Shown: positions 1 to 8,673, counted from the first letter of the stretch. The stretch: 64,000 nt of DNA from Streptomyces sp. MA5143a (GCF_900290235.1 NZ_OLMK01000066.1:1-64000); one strand, 5' to 3'. The notes: generated by a model not told the origin, from the sequence alone. Program-made: numbers and translations.

Positions 1-279
1 GCGGCTGTTGGGCCGTTCCGGCGAGTGAGACTTTAGCGGATTCCTGGCTCCCGAGCTAATCGGGGGCTGCGCCCATTCGAACGCGGATTCCTCATTCTGC
101 AAATACGCACGCCAATGGCACGACGACGGATCGTCGATTGTCGGTGTTTACCTGCGGAATGGCTGTCCGGGGACCGACCGGAGTCGGCGCTCACGTCGGA
201 CAACCCGGAGAACACTACGGACGGGCCCAGGGTGTGTCAACTCGCTGCGGGACCGGGCCCCGCCGCGTAGCCTGACCCC
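1..279. other. intergenic region upstream of the trpS leader
   Basis: I see no supportable gene here; the short open frames have poor codon bias and no ribosome binding site. A 10-base direct repeat GCGGATTCCT occurs near 37 and 83. A weak promoter-like pair, CTGCGG at 245-250 and TAGCCT at 268-273 with 17 bases between, sits just ahead of the leader ATG at 280, which would make the leader message leaderless. The -35 match is poor, so this is tentative. Confidence 0.4.
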
Positions 280-321
280 ATGACCACGCGTACGTGTCAC
301 CAGCAGTGGTGGGCCGCCTGA
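280..321 (+). CDS. Trp-containing leader peptide of trpS
   Basis: A 13-codon reading frame encodes MTTRTCHQQWWAA and stops with TGA. Two adjacent Trp codons lie at 307-312, two codons before the stop region, as expected for a peptide that senses charged tRNA-Trp. It is followed directly by strong alternative hairpins and then trpS. The auxiliary, indolmycin-resistant trpRS1 of Streptomyces coelicolor is reported to be controlled by ribosome-mediated attenuation, and this arrangement fits that system. No clear ribosome binding site precedes the ATG, so it may be translated leaderless. Confidence 0.75.
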   Translation: MTTRTCHQQWWAA

Positions 322-412
322 CGGCGGCCGCGCTCACGTACGCACTCGACGGCCGCCGCCCCCGGCGGCCGTTCTCGTATCTCCCTCCAGGGGCGGCCGG
401 CCGGCGGCGGCG
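322..412 (+). promoter_or_regulatory. trpS attenuator with competing hairpins
   Basis: Three segments are mutually complementary: 322-330 (CGGCGGCCG), 350-358 (CGGCCGCCG) and 363-371 (CGGCGGCCG). Segment 2 can pair perfectly with segment 1 or segment 3. A fourth segment at 403-411 can also pair with 352-360, and 394-399 with 366-371. The 350-371 hairpin is followed by a modest T-rich stretch (TTCTCGTATCT). Mutually exclusive pairing after a Trp leader peptide indicates attenuation. Which hairpin is the terminator cannot be settled by eye, because none has a long U run. Confidence 0.65.
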
Positions 413-434
413 GTCCTGACCAGGAGGATGAGAG

Positions 435-1430
435 ATGACGCGGGTCTTCAGCGGGATCAAGCCGACCGGACATCTGACGCTCGGGAACTACCTGGGGGCC
501 GTTCGGCAGTGGGCCGAGGTCGATCAGCGTCGGACGGACGCCTTGTTCTGTGTGGTCGACATGCACGCGCTGACCGTGGAGCACGATCCGGCACGGGTAC
601 GCAGACTCAGTCGACAGGCGGCGACCCTGCTGCTGGCGTCCGGGCTGGATCCGGAGCTGTGCACCGTATTCGTACAGAGTCAGGTCGACGAGCACGCGCG
701 GCTGTCGTACGTACTGGAGTGTGTGGCCACCGACGGTGAGATGCGGCGGATGATCCAGTACAAGGAGAAAGCCGCGCGGGAGCGGGACCGGGGTGGGAGC
801 GTCCGGCTGTCGCTGCTGACGTATCCGGTGCTGATGGCCGCGGACATCCTGGCGTACGGGACGGACGAGGTGCCTGTCGGCGACGACCAGACGCAGCACG
901 TGGAGCTGGCGCGGGATCTGGCGGTGCGGTTCAACCAGCGGTACGGGCAGGCGTTCGTGGTTCCTCGGGCGACGCATCCCAAGGTCGGGGCCAGGGTCAT
1001 GAATCTGCAGGAGCCGACGTCGAAGATGGGGAAGACGGACGACGTGGGGCCAGGCATCGTCTATCTGCTGGACGAACCGGATGTGGTGCGCAAGAAGATC
1101 ATGCGGGCGGTGACGGACAGCGGGCGCGAGGTCGTCTACGACCGGCCGGCTCGGCCGGGGCTCGCCAATCTGCTGGAGATCCTCGCCGCCTGTGAAGGTG
1201 GGAACCCCGAGGAACTGAGCGGTGTATATGAGTCGTACGGAGCTTTGAAGAAGGACACCGCAGAGGCCGTGGTCGAGCTCCTCAGGCCCGTACAGCAGAG
1301 GCACAAGGAGTTGTGCGCCGATCCTGCGTACGTGGAAGAGGTGTTGCGGTTGGGTGCGGAGAAGGCCAGAGGGATGGCGCGGCCGAGGGTGGACTCGGCG
1401 TACCGGGCGATCGGGTTGCTGGCCGGTTGA
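435..1430 (+). CDS. trpS: tryptophanyl-tRNA synthetase (auxiliary type)
   Basis: This 331-residue class Ic synthetase charges tRNA-Trp in the cytoplasm. The N-terminus carries the HIGH-type motif TGHLTLGN (about residues 11-18), and the KMSKS-type loop appears as SKMGKTD near residue 195. The ATG at 435 is preceded by AGGAGG at 422-427. The Trp leader peptide and attenuator upstream, plus the position beside proC, match the second trpS of streptomycetes (trpRS1, SCO3334 in S. coelicolor), an inducible enzyme linked to indolmycin resistance. Resistance in this strain is inferred from orthology only. The gene converges on proC. Confidence 0.95.
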   Translation: MTRVFSGIKPTGHLTLGNYLGAVRQWAEVDQRRTDALFCVVDMHALTVEHDPARVRRLSRQAATLLLASGLDPELCTVFVQSQVDEHARLSYVLECVATDGEMRRMIQYKEKAARERDRGGSVRLSLLTYPVLMAADILAYGTDEVPVGDDQTQHVELARDLAVRFNQRYGQAFVVPRATHPKVGARVMNLQEPTSKMGKTDDVGPGIVYLLDEPDVVRKKIMRAVTDSGREVVYDRPARPGLANLLEILAACEGGNPEELSGVYESYGALKKDTAEAVVELLRPVQQRHKELCADPAYVEEVLRLGAEKARGMARPRVDSAYRAIGLLAG

Positions 1431-1437
1431 CCGCTGT

Positions 1438-1471
1438 GCCGGGGGTGTGACGGCGGGGTCCCGCCCCCGGC
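1438..1471. terminator. hairpin between convergent trpS and proC
   Basis: GCCGGGGG at 1438-1445 can pair with CCCCCGGC at 1464-1471 across an 18-base loop. It lies between two convergent stop codons, so it may end transcription from both sides. There is no U tract, which is usual for Streptomyces. Confidence 0.45.
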
Positions 1472-1496
1472 GCTGCGGCTCGGGCGGCCGACGCGG

Positions 1497-2309
1497 TCAG
1501 TTGTTGTTGCCGGAGGCCAGTTCGCGGCTGCGGTCGCGGGCGGCTTCCAGCGCGGCGATCAACGCGGCTCGTACGCCGTGGTTCTCGAGTTCACGGATGG
1601 CGCTGATCGTGGTGCCTGCCGGGGAGGTGACGTTCTCGCGGAGTTTGACGGGGTGTTCGCCGCTGTCGCGGAGCATCGTGGCCGCGCCGATGGCGGACTG
1701 GACGATGAGGTCGTGCGCCTTGTCGCGGGGCAGGCCGAGCAGGATGCCCGCGTCGGTCATGGCCTCGACCAAGTAGAAGAAGTACGCCGGGCCCGAGCCG
1801 GAGAGGGCGGTGCAGGCGTCCTGCTGGGACTCGGGGACGCGGAGGGTCTTGCCGACGGCACCGAAGATCTCGTCGGCGTGCGCGAGATCGGCCTCGCTCG
1901 CGTGGCTGCCGGCGGAGATGACGGACATCGCCTCGTCGACGAGGGCGGGCGTGTTCGTCATGACACGGACGACGGGGGTGCCCGCTGCCAGGCGCTCCTC
2001 GAAGAAGGAGGTGGGGATGCCTGCCGCGCCGCTGATGACCAGGCGGTCGGCGGGGGTGTGCGGGGCGAGTTCGTCAAGGAGGGCGGCCATGTCCTGGGGC
2101 TTGACCGTCAGGATCAGGGTGTCGGCCGTCTTCGCGGCCTCCGCGTTGGTGACCGGGGTGACGCCGTAGCGGGTACGGAGTTCCTCGGCGCGCTCGGCGC
2201 GGCGGGCGGTGACCAGGAGGTCGGCGGGGGCCCAGCCGGCTCGGATCATGCCGCTGAGCAGGGCCTCGCCGATCTTTCCGGTGCCGAGGACTGCGACTTT
2301 CTGGGTCAT
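1497..2309 (-). CDS. proC: pyrroline-5-carboxylate reductase
   Basis: This enzyme reduces 1-pyrroline-5-carboxylate to L-proline with NAD(P)H, the last step of proline synthesis. The 270-residue protein starts MTQKVAVLGTGKIGEALL, a Rossmann GxGxxG motif, and the C-terminal half has the family signature ALSGSGPAYFFYLVEAM. I place the start at the ATG at 2309 because the family begins there and a GGAGGG lies upstream. The longer frame adds 35 Pro-rich residues that do not look native. It converges on trpS and is followed upstream by the ABC exporter genes on the same strand. Confidence 0.94.
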   Translation of the reverse strand: MTQKVAVLGTGKIGEALLSGMIRAGWAPADLLVTARRAERAEELRTRYGVTPVTNAEAAKTADTLILTVKPQDMAALLDELAPHTPADRLVISGAAGIPTSFFEERLAAGTPVVRVMTNTPALVDEAMSVISAGSHASEADLAHADEIFGAVGKTLRVPESQQDACTALSGSGPAYFFYLVEAMTDAGILLGLPRDKAHDLIVQSAIGAATMLRDSGEHPVKLRENVTSPAGTTISAIRELENHGVRAALIAALEAARDRSRELASGNNN

Positions 2310-2421
2310 GGTGCGGGTGCCCTCCGGGGGTGCGTCGTCCTGGGGCCATCCTCCCATCGAGGGTGCGGGTTCGGACGACGTGTCCGGTGGGCGGGACGCG
2401 GCGCGCGGGGGCACGGAGGGG

Positions 2422-3231
2422 TCACCTCGTCCGGCGCCTCAGGGTGGCCGCTCCCAGGGTCAGGACCAGAAGGGCGCAGCCGGCGACGATCGCGACGTCC
2501 CGGATGAAGGTGGCTGTCATGTCGGTGTGGAGGAGGACTTCGTTCATGCCGTCGACGGCATAGGACATGGGGAGGACGTCGGAGATCGCTTCGAGGGCGG
2601 GGTGCATGTCGGCGCGGGCGGTGAACAGGCCGCAGAGAAGGAGCTGGGGGAAGATCACGGCCGGCATGAACTGGACGGCCTGGAACTCGGAGGAGGCGAA
2701 GGCCGAGACGAAGAGGCCGAGGGCGGTGCCGAGGAGTGCGTCGAGGAGGGCGACGAGAAGCAGCAGCCAGGGCGAGCCGGTGACGTCCAGGTCGAGGAAC
2801 CAGACGGCCAGGCCGGTGGCGAGGGCGGACTGGATGATCGCCAGGGTGCCGAAGGCGAGGGCGTAGCCGGCGATGAGGTCGCCCTTGCCGAGGGGCATGG
2901 CGAGGAGGCGTTCGAGGGTGCCGGAGGTGCGCTCGCGGAGGGTGGCGATGGAGGTCACCAGGAACATGGTGATCAGCGGGAAGACGCCGAGGAGTGAGGC
3001 GCCGATGGAGTCGAAGACGCGTGGGCTGCCGTCGAAGACATAGCGCAGCAGGAACAGCATCACGCACGGGATGAGCAGCAGCAGGGCGATCGTGCGGGGG
3101 TCGTGGCCGAGCTGGCGGAGGACGCGGGCGGCCGTGGCCGTCGTACGGGAGTAGTTGAGTGCCCTCGGCCGGGGTGCGGGTGTGGCCGCGGTGGGGCGGT
3201 GTGCCTTCGGGGTGGGGGCCGTGGTGGTCAT
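2422..3231 (-). CDS. ABC-2 type exporter permease
   Basis: This 269-residue membrane protein has about six hydrophobic segments in the ABC-2/DrrB arrangement. They include TIALLLLIPCVMLFLLRYVF near residue 45 and LLVALLDALLGTALGLFV in the middle. It would form the channel of an efflux pump with the ATPase encoded just upstream. The two genes overlap by four bases (ATGA at 3228-3231), implying translational coupling. The substrate cannot be read from the sequence; drug or lipid export is typical of the family. Confidence 0.88.
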   Translation of the reverse strand: MTTTAPTPKAHRPTAATPAPRPRALNYSRTTATAARVLRQLGHDPRTIALLLLIPCVMLFLLRYVFDGSPRVFDSIGASLLGVFPLITMFLVTSIATLRERTSGTLERLLAMPLGKGDLIAGYALAFGTLAIIQSALATGLAVWFLDLDVTGSPWLLLLVALLDALLGTALGLFVSAFASSEFQAVQFMPAVIFPQLLLCGLFTARADMHPALEAISDVLPMSYAVDGMNEVLLHTDMTATFIRDVAIVAGCALLVLTLGAATLRRRTR

Positions 3232-4088
3232 CGGGTCCTCTTCTTCTGGGGTGAGGCTGTCGCGGCGGCCTCGTCGACCAGGTGCAGGAAGGCCGCTTCG
3301 ACGGTGTCGGCGTGGGTGCGGGTGCGGAGGGCCTCGGGGGTGTCGTCGGCGAGGATCTCGCCCTCGCGCATCAGGAGGAGGCGGTGGCAGCGCTCGGCCT
3401 CGTCCATGACGTGCGACGAGATCAGGAGGGTGGCCCGGCGCTCGGTGGCGAGTGAGTGGAAGAGGTCCCAGAGGTCGCGGCGGAGTACGGGGTCCAGGCC
3501 GACCGTGGGTTCGTCGAGGACCAGGAGTTCGGGGGTGCCGAGGAGGGCGACGGCCAGGGAGACACGGTTGCGCTGGCCGCCGGAGAGGTTGCCGGCGAGG
3601 GCGTCGGCGTGGCTGGTGAGGTCCACGTCGGCGATGGCCCGGGCGACGTTCTCGTGGCGGCGGTCGGCGGCGGCTCGGCCCGGGTCGAGGATCGCGGCGA
3701 AGTAGTCGAGGTTCTGGCGGACGCTCAGGTCGTCGTAGACGGAGGGGGCCTGGGTGACGTAGCCGATGCGGGAGCGGAGGGTGGGGGCGCCCGCCGGGTG
3801 GCCCAGGACCTGGAGGGTGCCGGTGACCTTGTCCTGGGTGCCGACGATCGAGCGCATCAGCGTCGACTTGCCGCAGCCGGAGGGGCCGAGGAGGCCGGTG
3901 ATCTGACCGGGCGGGACCTCGAAGTCGAGGCCGCGCAGCACGGTGCGGGGGCCTCGGGTGACGGTGAGGTTCTCGGCGTGGATGGCGGGAGCGGACGGCG
4001 TGGCCGGGGCCGGGGCCGTGGTGCTCGCGGTGGTTGTCGCGGGGTCGGGGGGCGGGGGCGCCGACTTCCCGGGCGAATAATTCATCAT
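3228..4088 (-). CDS. ABC exporter ATP-binding protein
   Basis: This is an ATPase of the DrrA/ABC-2 class, about 286 residues. After a Pro/Ala-rich N-terminus come Walker A (GPSGCGKST), the signature LSGGQRNRVSLA, Walker B (LLVLDEPTVGLDP) and a switch histidine in ISSHVMDEAERC. I choose the ATG at 4088 because TTGACG (4124-4119), a 17-base spacer and CATTAT (4101-4096) place the transcription start almost on it, giving a leaderless message. A TTG at 4124 would fall on the -35 element. It is the first gene of a two-gene operon with the permease. A palindrome covers the -10 element and start codon. Confidence 0.88.
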   Translation of the reverse strand: MMNYSPGKSAPPPPDPATTTASTTAPAPATPSAPAIHAENLTVTRGPRTVLRGLDFEVPPGQITGLLGPSGCGKSTLMRSIVGTQDKVTGTLQVLGHPAGAPTLRSRIGYVTQAPSVYDDLSVRQNLDYFAAILDPGRAAADRRHENVARAIADVDLTSHADALAGNLSGGQRNRVSLAVALLGTPELLVLDEPTVGLDPVLRRDLWDLFHSLATERRATLLISSHVMDEAERCHRLLLMREGEILADDTPEALRTRTHADTVEAAFLHLVDEAAATASPQKKRTR

Positions 4089-4124
4089 GCGATGAATAAT
4101 GCTCCGGGTGGGTTCGGTCGTCAA
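4076..4124 (-). promoter_or_regulatory. promoter and palindromic operator of the ABC exporter
   Basis: The perfect dyad ATTCATC-ATGC-GATGAAT occupies 4080-4097, and the outer flanks extend the match to 9 of 11 bases per arm. On the minus strand a promoter-like pair TTGACG and CATTAT with a 17-base spacer overlaps it. The dyad covers part of the -10 element and the start codon, so a bound protein should repress. This AT-rich palindrome stands out in a GC-rich background. No regulator gene is adjacent. Confidence 0.6.
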
Positions 4125-4391
4125 GGCGCACGGAGGGTGGGGAGGGCGCGCAGGGCGTGAACGGCGGAGGGCGGAGGCCCCGGGGATGGACTGGACGGCG
4201 GGGGCAAGGGCGGCGCGAGGCGGCGTGGTTGCGGAGAGAGGGGTGGTGCGGGGCCCGGGTGAGGGTGATGCGCGCCGGGGTCGCCGCGGAAGGGCGGCAG
4301 GCCGGCGGCCCCGGCGCAGAACGCCGCGTTGCGAAGAGTCCCGGCTGAGAAGGTCACGGTGGGGGGCGGGCCGTTTGCGGGTGGCCGTAGG

Positions 4392-5171
4392 TCAGGGACG
4401 GGTGGCCACCAGGAGGTCCACGTCGTAGGTCTCCTCGATCTGTTCATCGGGGAAGAGGGCTCGGAGGTGGGCTCGTTCCTCGGTGAGGAAGGTGTTTCGG
4501 GTGGCCTCGTCGAGGACCAGGAAGCCCGAGTGGCTCGCGATGTTGGCGAGGTGGGTGTCCAGGGAGACCCGGCGGCTCCAGCGGATGCGGCGGCGGGCGC
4601 AGTCCAGCCGGCCGGCCGTGGCCTCCAGGGCGGCGGGGGCGCCGGTGGTGCCGGTCTGCTCCATGGGGGCGTCGGCGTCCAGGCCGAGGAAGCGGCGGAT
4701 GCGGGTGGCGGCGTCGAGGATCCAGGGGATGTCGAGGGCGTCGGTGTTCCACCACAGGGCGAGGGCGCCGCCGGGCCGCAGCACGCGGAGGGCTTCCGGG
4801 ACCGAGCGGGTGGGGTCGGTCCAGTGCCAGGACTGGGCGTAGGTGAGGAAGTCGACGGAGGCGGTGGCCAGGGGGAGGGCGTTGCCGTCGGCCCGGACGA
4901 GCGGGATGTGGGGGTGGGCTCGGCGGAACTCCGCGGCCATGCCGGGGCCGGGCTCGACCGCGAGGACATGGGCCCCGTGGGCGTGCAGCAGCGCGGTGGA
5001 GATGCCGGTGCCGGCGCCTACGTCGACGGTGGTGGAGCGGGCGAACGGGCGGGCGGCCAGGTCCTCGATGGCGGGGAGGAGCGTGGGCGGATAGGAGGGG
5101 CGGCTCGCCGCGTACTGGGCCGCGGCCCTGTTGAACGAGTGGGCTCGGGACGCGCGTTGAGGGATGTCCAT
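4392..5171 (-). CDS. class I SAM-dependent methyltransferase
   Basis: The 259-residue protein has the SAM-binding motif VDVGAGTGIST (about 49-59), an acidic loop VLAVEPGPGMAAE, then RADGNALPL and YAQSWHWTDP, as in UbiE/TAM-type methyltransferases. The substrate is unknown. The start at 5171 (MDIPQRAS) is the first codon giving a family-like N-terminus; no strong ribosome binding site is visible. It stands alone between the ABC operon and the small membrane protein gene. The 220 bases downstream of its stop hold no gene that I can support. Confidence 0.85.
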   Translation of the reverse strand: MDIPQRASRAHSFNRAAAQYAASRPSYPPTLLPAIEDLAARPFARSTTVDVGAGTGISTALLHAHGAHVLAVEPGPGMAAEFRRAHPHIPLVRADGNALPLATASVDFLTYAQSWHWTDPTRSVPEALRVLRPGGALALWWNTDALDIPWILDAATRIRRFLGLDADAPMEQTGTTGAPAALEATAGRLDCARRRIRWSRRVSLDTHLANIASHSGFLVLDEATRNTFLTEERAHLRALFPDEQIEETYDVDLLVATRP

Positions 5172-5254
5172 GGGGACATGGTTGTCGTTCGGGGGCTGTT
5201 CGAGGAGAGGGGTGTTCCCGTCCCCCTGGCCCCGCCACCGGGGCTTGTCCTGGC

Positions 5255-5824
5255 TCAGCCTCGGGGGCGGCGCTTGGCCGGGTTGCCGGTTCGCTTGGTG
5301 GTGCGGCGGGTGTACTGGGCCAGGTCGGCTTCGTAGGTCCGGCGGTGGAGGGACTCGCCGGGGGCTTCCTTGAGGGAGCGGAGGAAGTAGGCGACGAGGG
5401 AGCCTATGAAGCCGATGGTGAGGAGGCCGCGCAGGGTGGACTGGCGGTCCGGGTCCGGGCGCCGGGAGAACGAGCCCCAGGTGTGGCCGAAGGCCAGGGC
5501 GCTGCACACGGCGAACATGACGACGACCGTGATGGAGACGAAGCCGCCCACCGCCGCCAGTTGCAGCCCCTCGTAGGCGAGGCGCAGCACGAGGCAGGAG
5601 GCCGCCACGGCGGCGAGGGAGCCGAGGGAGACGGTCACGCGGCGGACGGTGTAGTCGCCGTCGTGGTTCAGCCAGGTCGTCCCGAAGAAGCGGATGGGTT
5701 CGGGGAGGGGACCCTTGGGCGTCGTGGGGGCCTTGGTGGCCGACGGGGTCGTGGAGGCCCCGGAGGCCGTGGGTGCCTTGGCGGGCTGCGGCTTCGCCCC
5801 GGTTCCGGTCTGCTTGTCGCTCAC
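5255..5824 (-). CDS. small integral membrane protein of unknown function
   Basis: A 189-residue protein with an Ala/Pro/Thr-rich, positively charged N-terminal tail (residues 1-40), followed by about three hydrophobic helices: VSLGSLAAVAASCLVLRLAY, FVSITVVVMFAVCSALAF and LLTIGFIGSLVAYFL. The C-terminus is strongly basic (RRTTKRTGNPAKRRPRG). I do not recognise a named family; it looks like a conserved streptomycete membrane protein. The ATG start at 5824 fits the coding bias. Confidence 0.75.
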   Translation of the reverse strand: MSDKQTGTGAKPQPAKAPTASGASTTPSATKAPTTPKGPLPEPIRFFGTTWLNHDGDYTVRRVTVSLGSLAAVAASCLVLRLAYEGLQLAAVGGFVSITVVVMFAVCSALAFGHTWGSFSRRPDPDRQSTLRGLLTIGFIGSLVAYFLRSLKEAPGESLHRRTYEADLAQYTRRTTKRTGNPAKRRPRG

Positions 5825-5944
5825 GGGTCGATTATCGCTCCGGTGCGGACCGGGGCGACGGGCCGGGCCGGGCGGGCGCGGGCGCCCCCGCCCGGCCTGC
5901 GGGCGAGGGCGTCCCTCTCGGCTCGTACCGGTTGCCCTGGTGGG

Positions 5945-6277
5945 TCAGCCGCAGCGGCCGGCCACGTAGCCGTCGGCGCCGGTGTAGACGTAGGCGTCGG
6001 AGATGTAGTCGCCGTCGCCGATGTTGTCCCAGATGTTGGTGGTGCCGTAGGGGCCGGAGATGGTCTGGCCCGGGGTCTGGCAGAAGATCGGGACCTTGGC
6101 GCCCTCGGAGAGGACGCGGACGATGCCGTAGCTGGTGCTCGGGCCGCTGCGGACGTTGAGGCGGACGCCGGGGGCGACCGAGTAGTAGCGGACGGCTGCC
6201 GTCACCGACGCGGCGGTCGCGGCCGTCGGCTCCCCCTCGCTGTCGTCCGTGATCTCTTCGACGCGGTCGATGGACAT
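5945..6277 (-). CDS. small bacterial SH3-domain protein
   Basis: A 110-residue protein whose residues 33-65 (VAPGVRLNVRSGPSTSYGIV) match the bacterial SH3 (SH3b/SH3_3) pattern LNVRSGPSTSY, usually involved in binding cell-wall peptides. Oddly, there is no recognisable signal peptide; the N-terminus is acidic (MSIDRVEEITDDSEGEP). Two cysteines (in FCQT and GRCG) could form a disulfide. It is monocistronic and divergent from the Ser/Thr kinase gene. Its localisation is uncertain. Confidence 0.75.
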   Translation of the reverse strand: MSIDRVEEITDDSEGEPTAATAASVTAAVRYYSVAPGVRLNVRSGPSTSYGIVRVLSEGAKVPIFCQTPGQTISGPYGTTNIWDNIGDGDYISDAYVYTGADGYVAGRCG

Positions 6278-6459
6278 GCGAAATCTCCCCCCGTTTCACC
6301 CCATGACAGCCATGGGGACCCTTTGATACCCCTGAATCAAGACACGCACACATGTGCATTCTTCGCACGCGGAGGCTAGCAAGCCGCCTCTGTCCCGTAC
6401 GTGTCATCGACTAGGCTCCGTGCGTCGCGCGAGCGGCCGAACAGCACGGGGGTGTGCCC

Positions 6460-8673
6460 ATGGCGCCACAGCGGGACACCGGTTCGGGAGCGGAAGCGGA
6501 ACTTCCCGAGTACGCCGGTCAGTACCGCCTGGAGTCATGTCTCGGCTCCGGTGGCATGGGGGTCGTGCATCTGGCCACCTCGACGTCCGGGCTGCGGCTC
6601 GCGGTGAAGGTGGTGCACGCCGAGTTCGCCAAGGACCCCGAGTTCAGGGGGCGGTTCCGGCAGGAGGTCGCCGCCGCGCGCCAGGTGAGCGGCGCGTTCA
6701 CGGCGCCGGTCGTCGATGCCGACACCGACAGCGCCCGGCCCTGGATGGCCACCCTCTTCATTCCCGGCCCGACCCTCGCCGAGCACGTCAAGCGGAACGG
6801 GCCCATGCCGCCGGGGCAGTTGCGGCGTCTGATGGCGGGGCTCGCCGAGGCGCTGCGGGACATCCACCGGGCGGGCGTGGTGCACCGGGACCTCAAGCCC
6901 AGCAATGTGCTCCTCGCCGAGGACGGGCCCAAAGTCATCGACTTCGGGATCTCCCGGCCCAAGGACAGCGAACTGCGCACCGAGACCGGCAAGTTGATTG
7001 GTACGCCGCCCTTCATGGCCCCGGAGCAGTTCCGGCGGCCGAGAGAGGTCGGGCCCGCCGCCGACATCTTCGCCCTCGGCTCGGTGACCGTCCACGCGGC
7101 GACCGGGCGCGGGCCCTTCGACTCCGACAGCCCGTACGTCGTCGCCTACCAGGTGGTCCATGACGAGCCGGACCTCGCCGGCGTACCGGAGAACCTCGCC
7201 CCGCTCGTGCGGGACTGCCTCGCCAAGGAGCCCGAGGACCGGCCCACGGCGGACGAGCTGATGCACCGGCTGCGGTCCGTGGCGGCCTCGTACGACACCC
7301 AGGCGTTCATACCGGCCCAGCGTGAGCAGGGGGCGGGGGCGGGCGGGGAGCGGGCGCGGGACTCCCTGGCCGAAAAGGGGGCTGCGGGCCCGGACGGTAC
7401 GGCCGTGGGCGAGGGGGACGACGGGCAGGCCGACGGGGGTCCGGCGGACGCCACCGAAGGGCGGGCCGAGCGGGGCCGGCCGCGTCGGCGGGTCCTCGTC
7501 GTCGCCACCGCGCTGGTGCTGGTCGTGGGCGGCGTCCTCGGCTCGATACGGCTGCTCGGCGACGGCGACGGCGACGGCGGGGGCGCGACTGGCGGCCGTG
7601 CGGCCACACCTCGCGCGACCGTGGCCGCCGCCCCCGCGCTCGAACCCTGGGCGACGAGACCGGCGCCGAGGAAGGCCGGGGCGCCGCAGTGCGCGTACGG
7701 GGCGGGGAAGCTGGTGTGCGCGCAGCCGGGGCTGGTGTCGGCGTTGGATCCGGCCGACGGCCGGGTGCTGTGGCGGCACCCCGTCAGTGGGGACACCAGT
7801 GAGCCGCCCGTCGTGTCGGGCGGTCTGGTGCACGTCTCGACGGACTCCGGCGGCCGGTCGCAGGCCCTCGACCCGGCGACCGGCGAGGTCCGCTGGGAAC
7901 GGGACCTCACCGCGTACGGAAGCCGGCGGTTCGTGGGCGGTGTGCTCCTGCTGACCTCGGCCGACGGCACCGTCACCGGCCTGGACGGCGCGACCGGCGA
8001 CACGCTGTGGAGCCGTGCCGTCCCCGGGCAGCGGGAGGCGTACTTCACCTCGTTCGGCGGGGACGGGCCGGCCTATGTGGCGAGCGTCACCGGCGAGGGG
8101 GCGGGGGCGCGGACGCGGGTCACCGCGGTGGATCCGGAGACCGGGGACGTCGAGTGGGACGCGCGGCTGGACGGTGCTCTGAAGCCGGTGGGTGCCAGTG
8201 GTGACGCCCTCTTCCTGGTGGCCAGCGGCGGGGTGTACGGCGACACGGTGGGTGTCGTCCGCTACGACGCCGAGTCCCGGACGGCGGACCGGTTCACGTT
8301 GCCCGTACGGCTGGAGCAGGCGCTCGCCGTCGTCCGCGGTGACCGCGTGTATCTGCTGGGCATCGGCGGTGCGCTCGTGGCCGTCGACATGAAGGCGGGC
8401 AGGCAGCTGTGGCGGGCCGAGACGGGGGTGGCGCAGGGCTCGGCGCCCGTGGCCGACGACCGGTACGTGTACTTCACCACCGCCGACGGGCGGCTGCTCG
8501 CGCTGGACGCCCGCAAGGGCCGGCTCACCGGGCAGACTCCCCCACGGCTCGGCGCCACCGACCGGGTCGTGGCCGCGCTGACCACGCCGGTCGTCGTCGG
8601 GGGACGCGTCTTCGCGGGCGCCCCCGACGGCACGGTGTTCGGGGTGGACGCGGGGGCTCCGGCGGGCTGGTGA
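6460..8673 (+). CDS. receptor Ser/Thr protein kinase with PQQ-type beta-propeller sensor
   Basis: The 737-residue protein starts with a Hanks-type kinase domain: GSGGMG at 29-34, Lys 50 in AVKVV, HRDLKPSN from 142, DFG at 161-163 and APE at 187-189. An acidic, low-complexity linker (about 280-340) leads to one transmembrane helix (RRVLVVATALVLVVGGVLGS). An extracellular C-terminal region of about 350 residues follows with repeated blades such as DPADGRVLWR, DPATGEVRWE and DGATGDTLWS, a PQQ/quinoprotein-like propeller. It probably phosphorylates cytoplasmic targets in response to an outside ligand. ATG 6460 has GGGGG at 6447-6452; a GTG at 6454 is too close to it. Confidence 0.92.
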   Translation: MAPQRDTGSGAEAELPEYAGQYRLESCLGSGGMGVVHLATSTSGLRLAVKVVHAEFAKDPEFRGRFRQEVAAARQVSGAFTAPVVDADTDSARPWMATLFIPGPTLAEHVKRNGPMPPGQLRRLMAGLAEALRDIHRAGVVHRDLKPSNVLLAEDGPKVIDFGISRPKDSELRTETGKLIGTPPFMAPEQFRRPREVGPAADIFALGSVTVHAATGRGPFDSDSPYVVAYQVVHDEPDLAGVPENLAPLVRDCLAKEPEDRPTADELMHRLRSVAASYDTQAFIPAQREQGAGAGGERARDSLAEKGAAGPDGTAVGEGDDGQADGGPADATEGRAERGRPRRRVLVVATALVLVVGGVLGSIRLLGDGDGDGGGATGGRAATPRATVAAAPALEPWATRPAPRKAGAPQCAYGAGKLVCAQPGLVSALDPADGRVLWRHPVSGDTSEPPVVSGGLVHVSTDSGGRSQALDPATGEVRWERDLTAYGSRRFVGGVLLLTSADGTVTGLDGATGDTLWSRAVPGQREAYFTSFGGDGPAYVASVTGEGAGARTRVTAVDPETGDVEWDARLDGALKPVGASGDALFLVASGGVYGDTVGVVRYDAESRTADRFTLPVRLEQALAVVRGDRVYLLGIGGALVAVDMKAGRQLWRAETGVAQGSAPVADDRYVYFTTADGRLLALDARKGRLTGQTPPRLGATDRVVAALTTPVVVGGRVFAGAPDGTVFGVDAGAPAGW

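Noticed and set aside
33..460. Small minus-strand frames upstream of trpS
   Set aside because: Arg/Pro/Ser-rich with no codon-position bias, overlapping the Trp leader and attenuator.
2422..4131. 569-codon frame joining upstream sequence to the ABC permease
   Set aside because: The N-terminal 300 residues are an out-of-frame reading of the ATPase gene. The permease starts at 3231 with an ATGA overlap.
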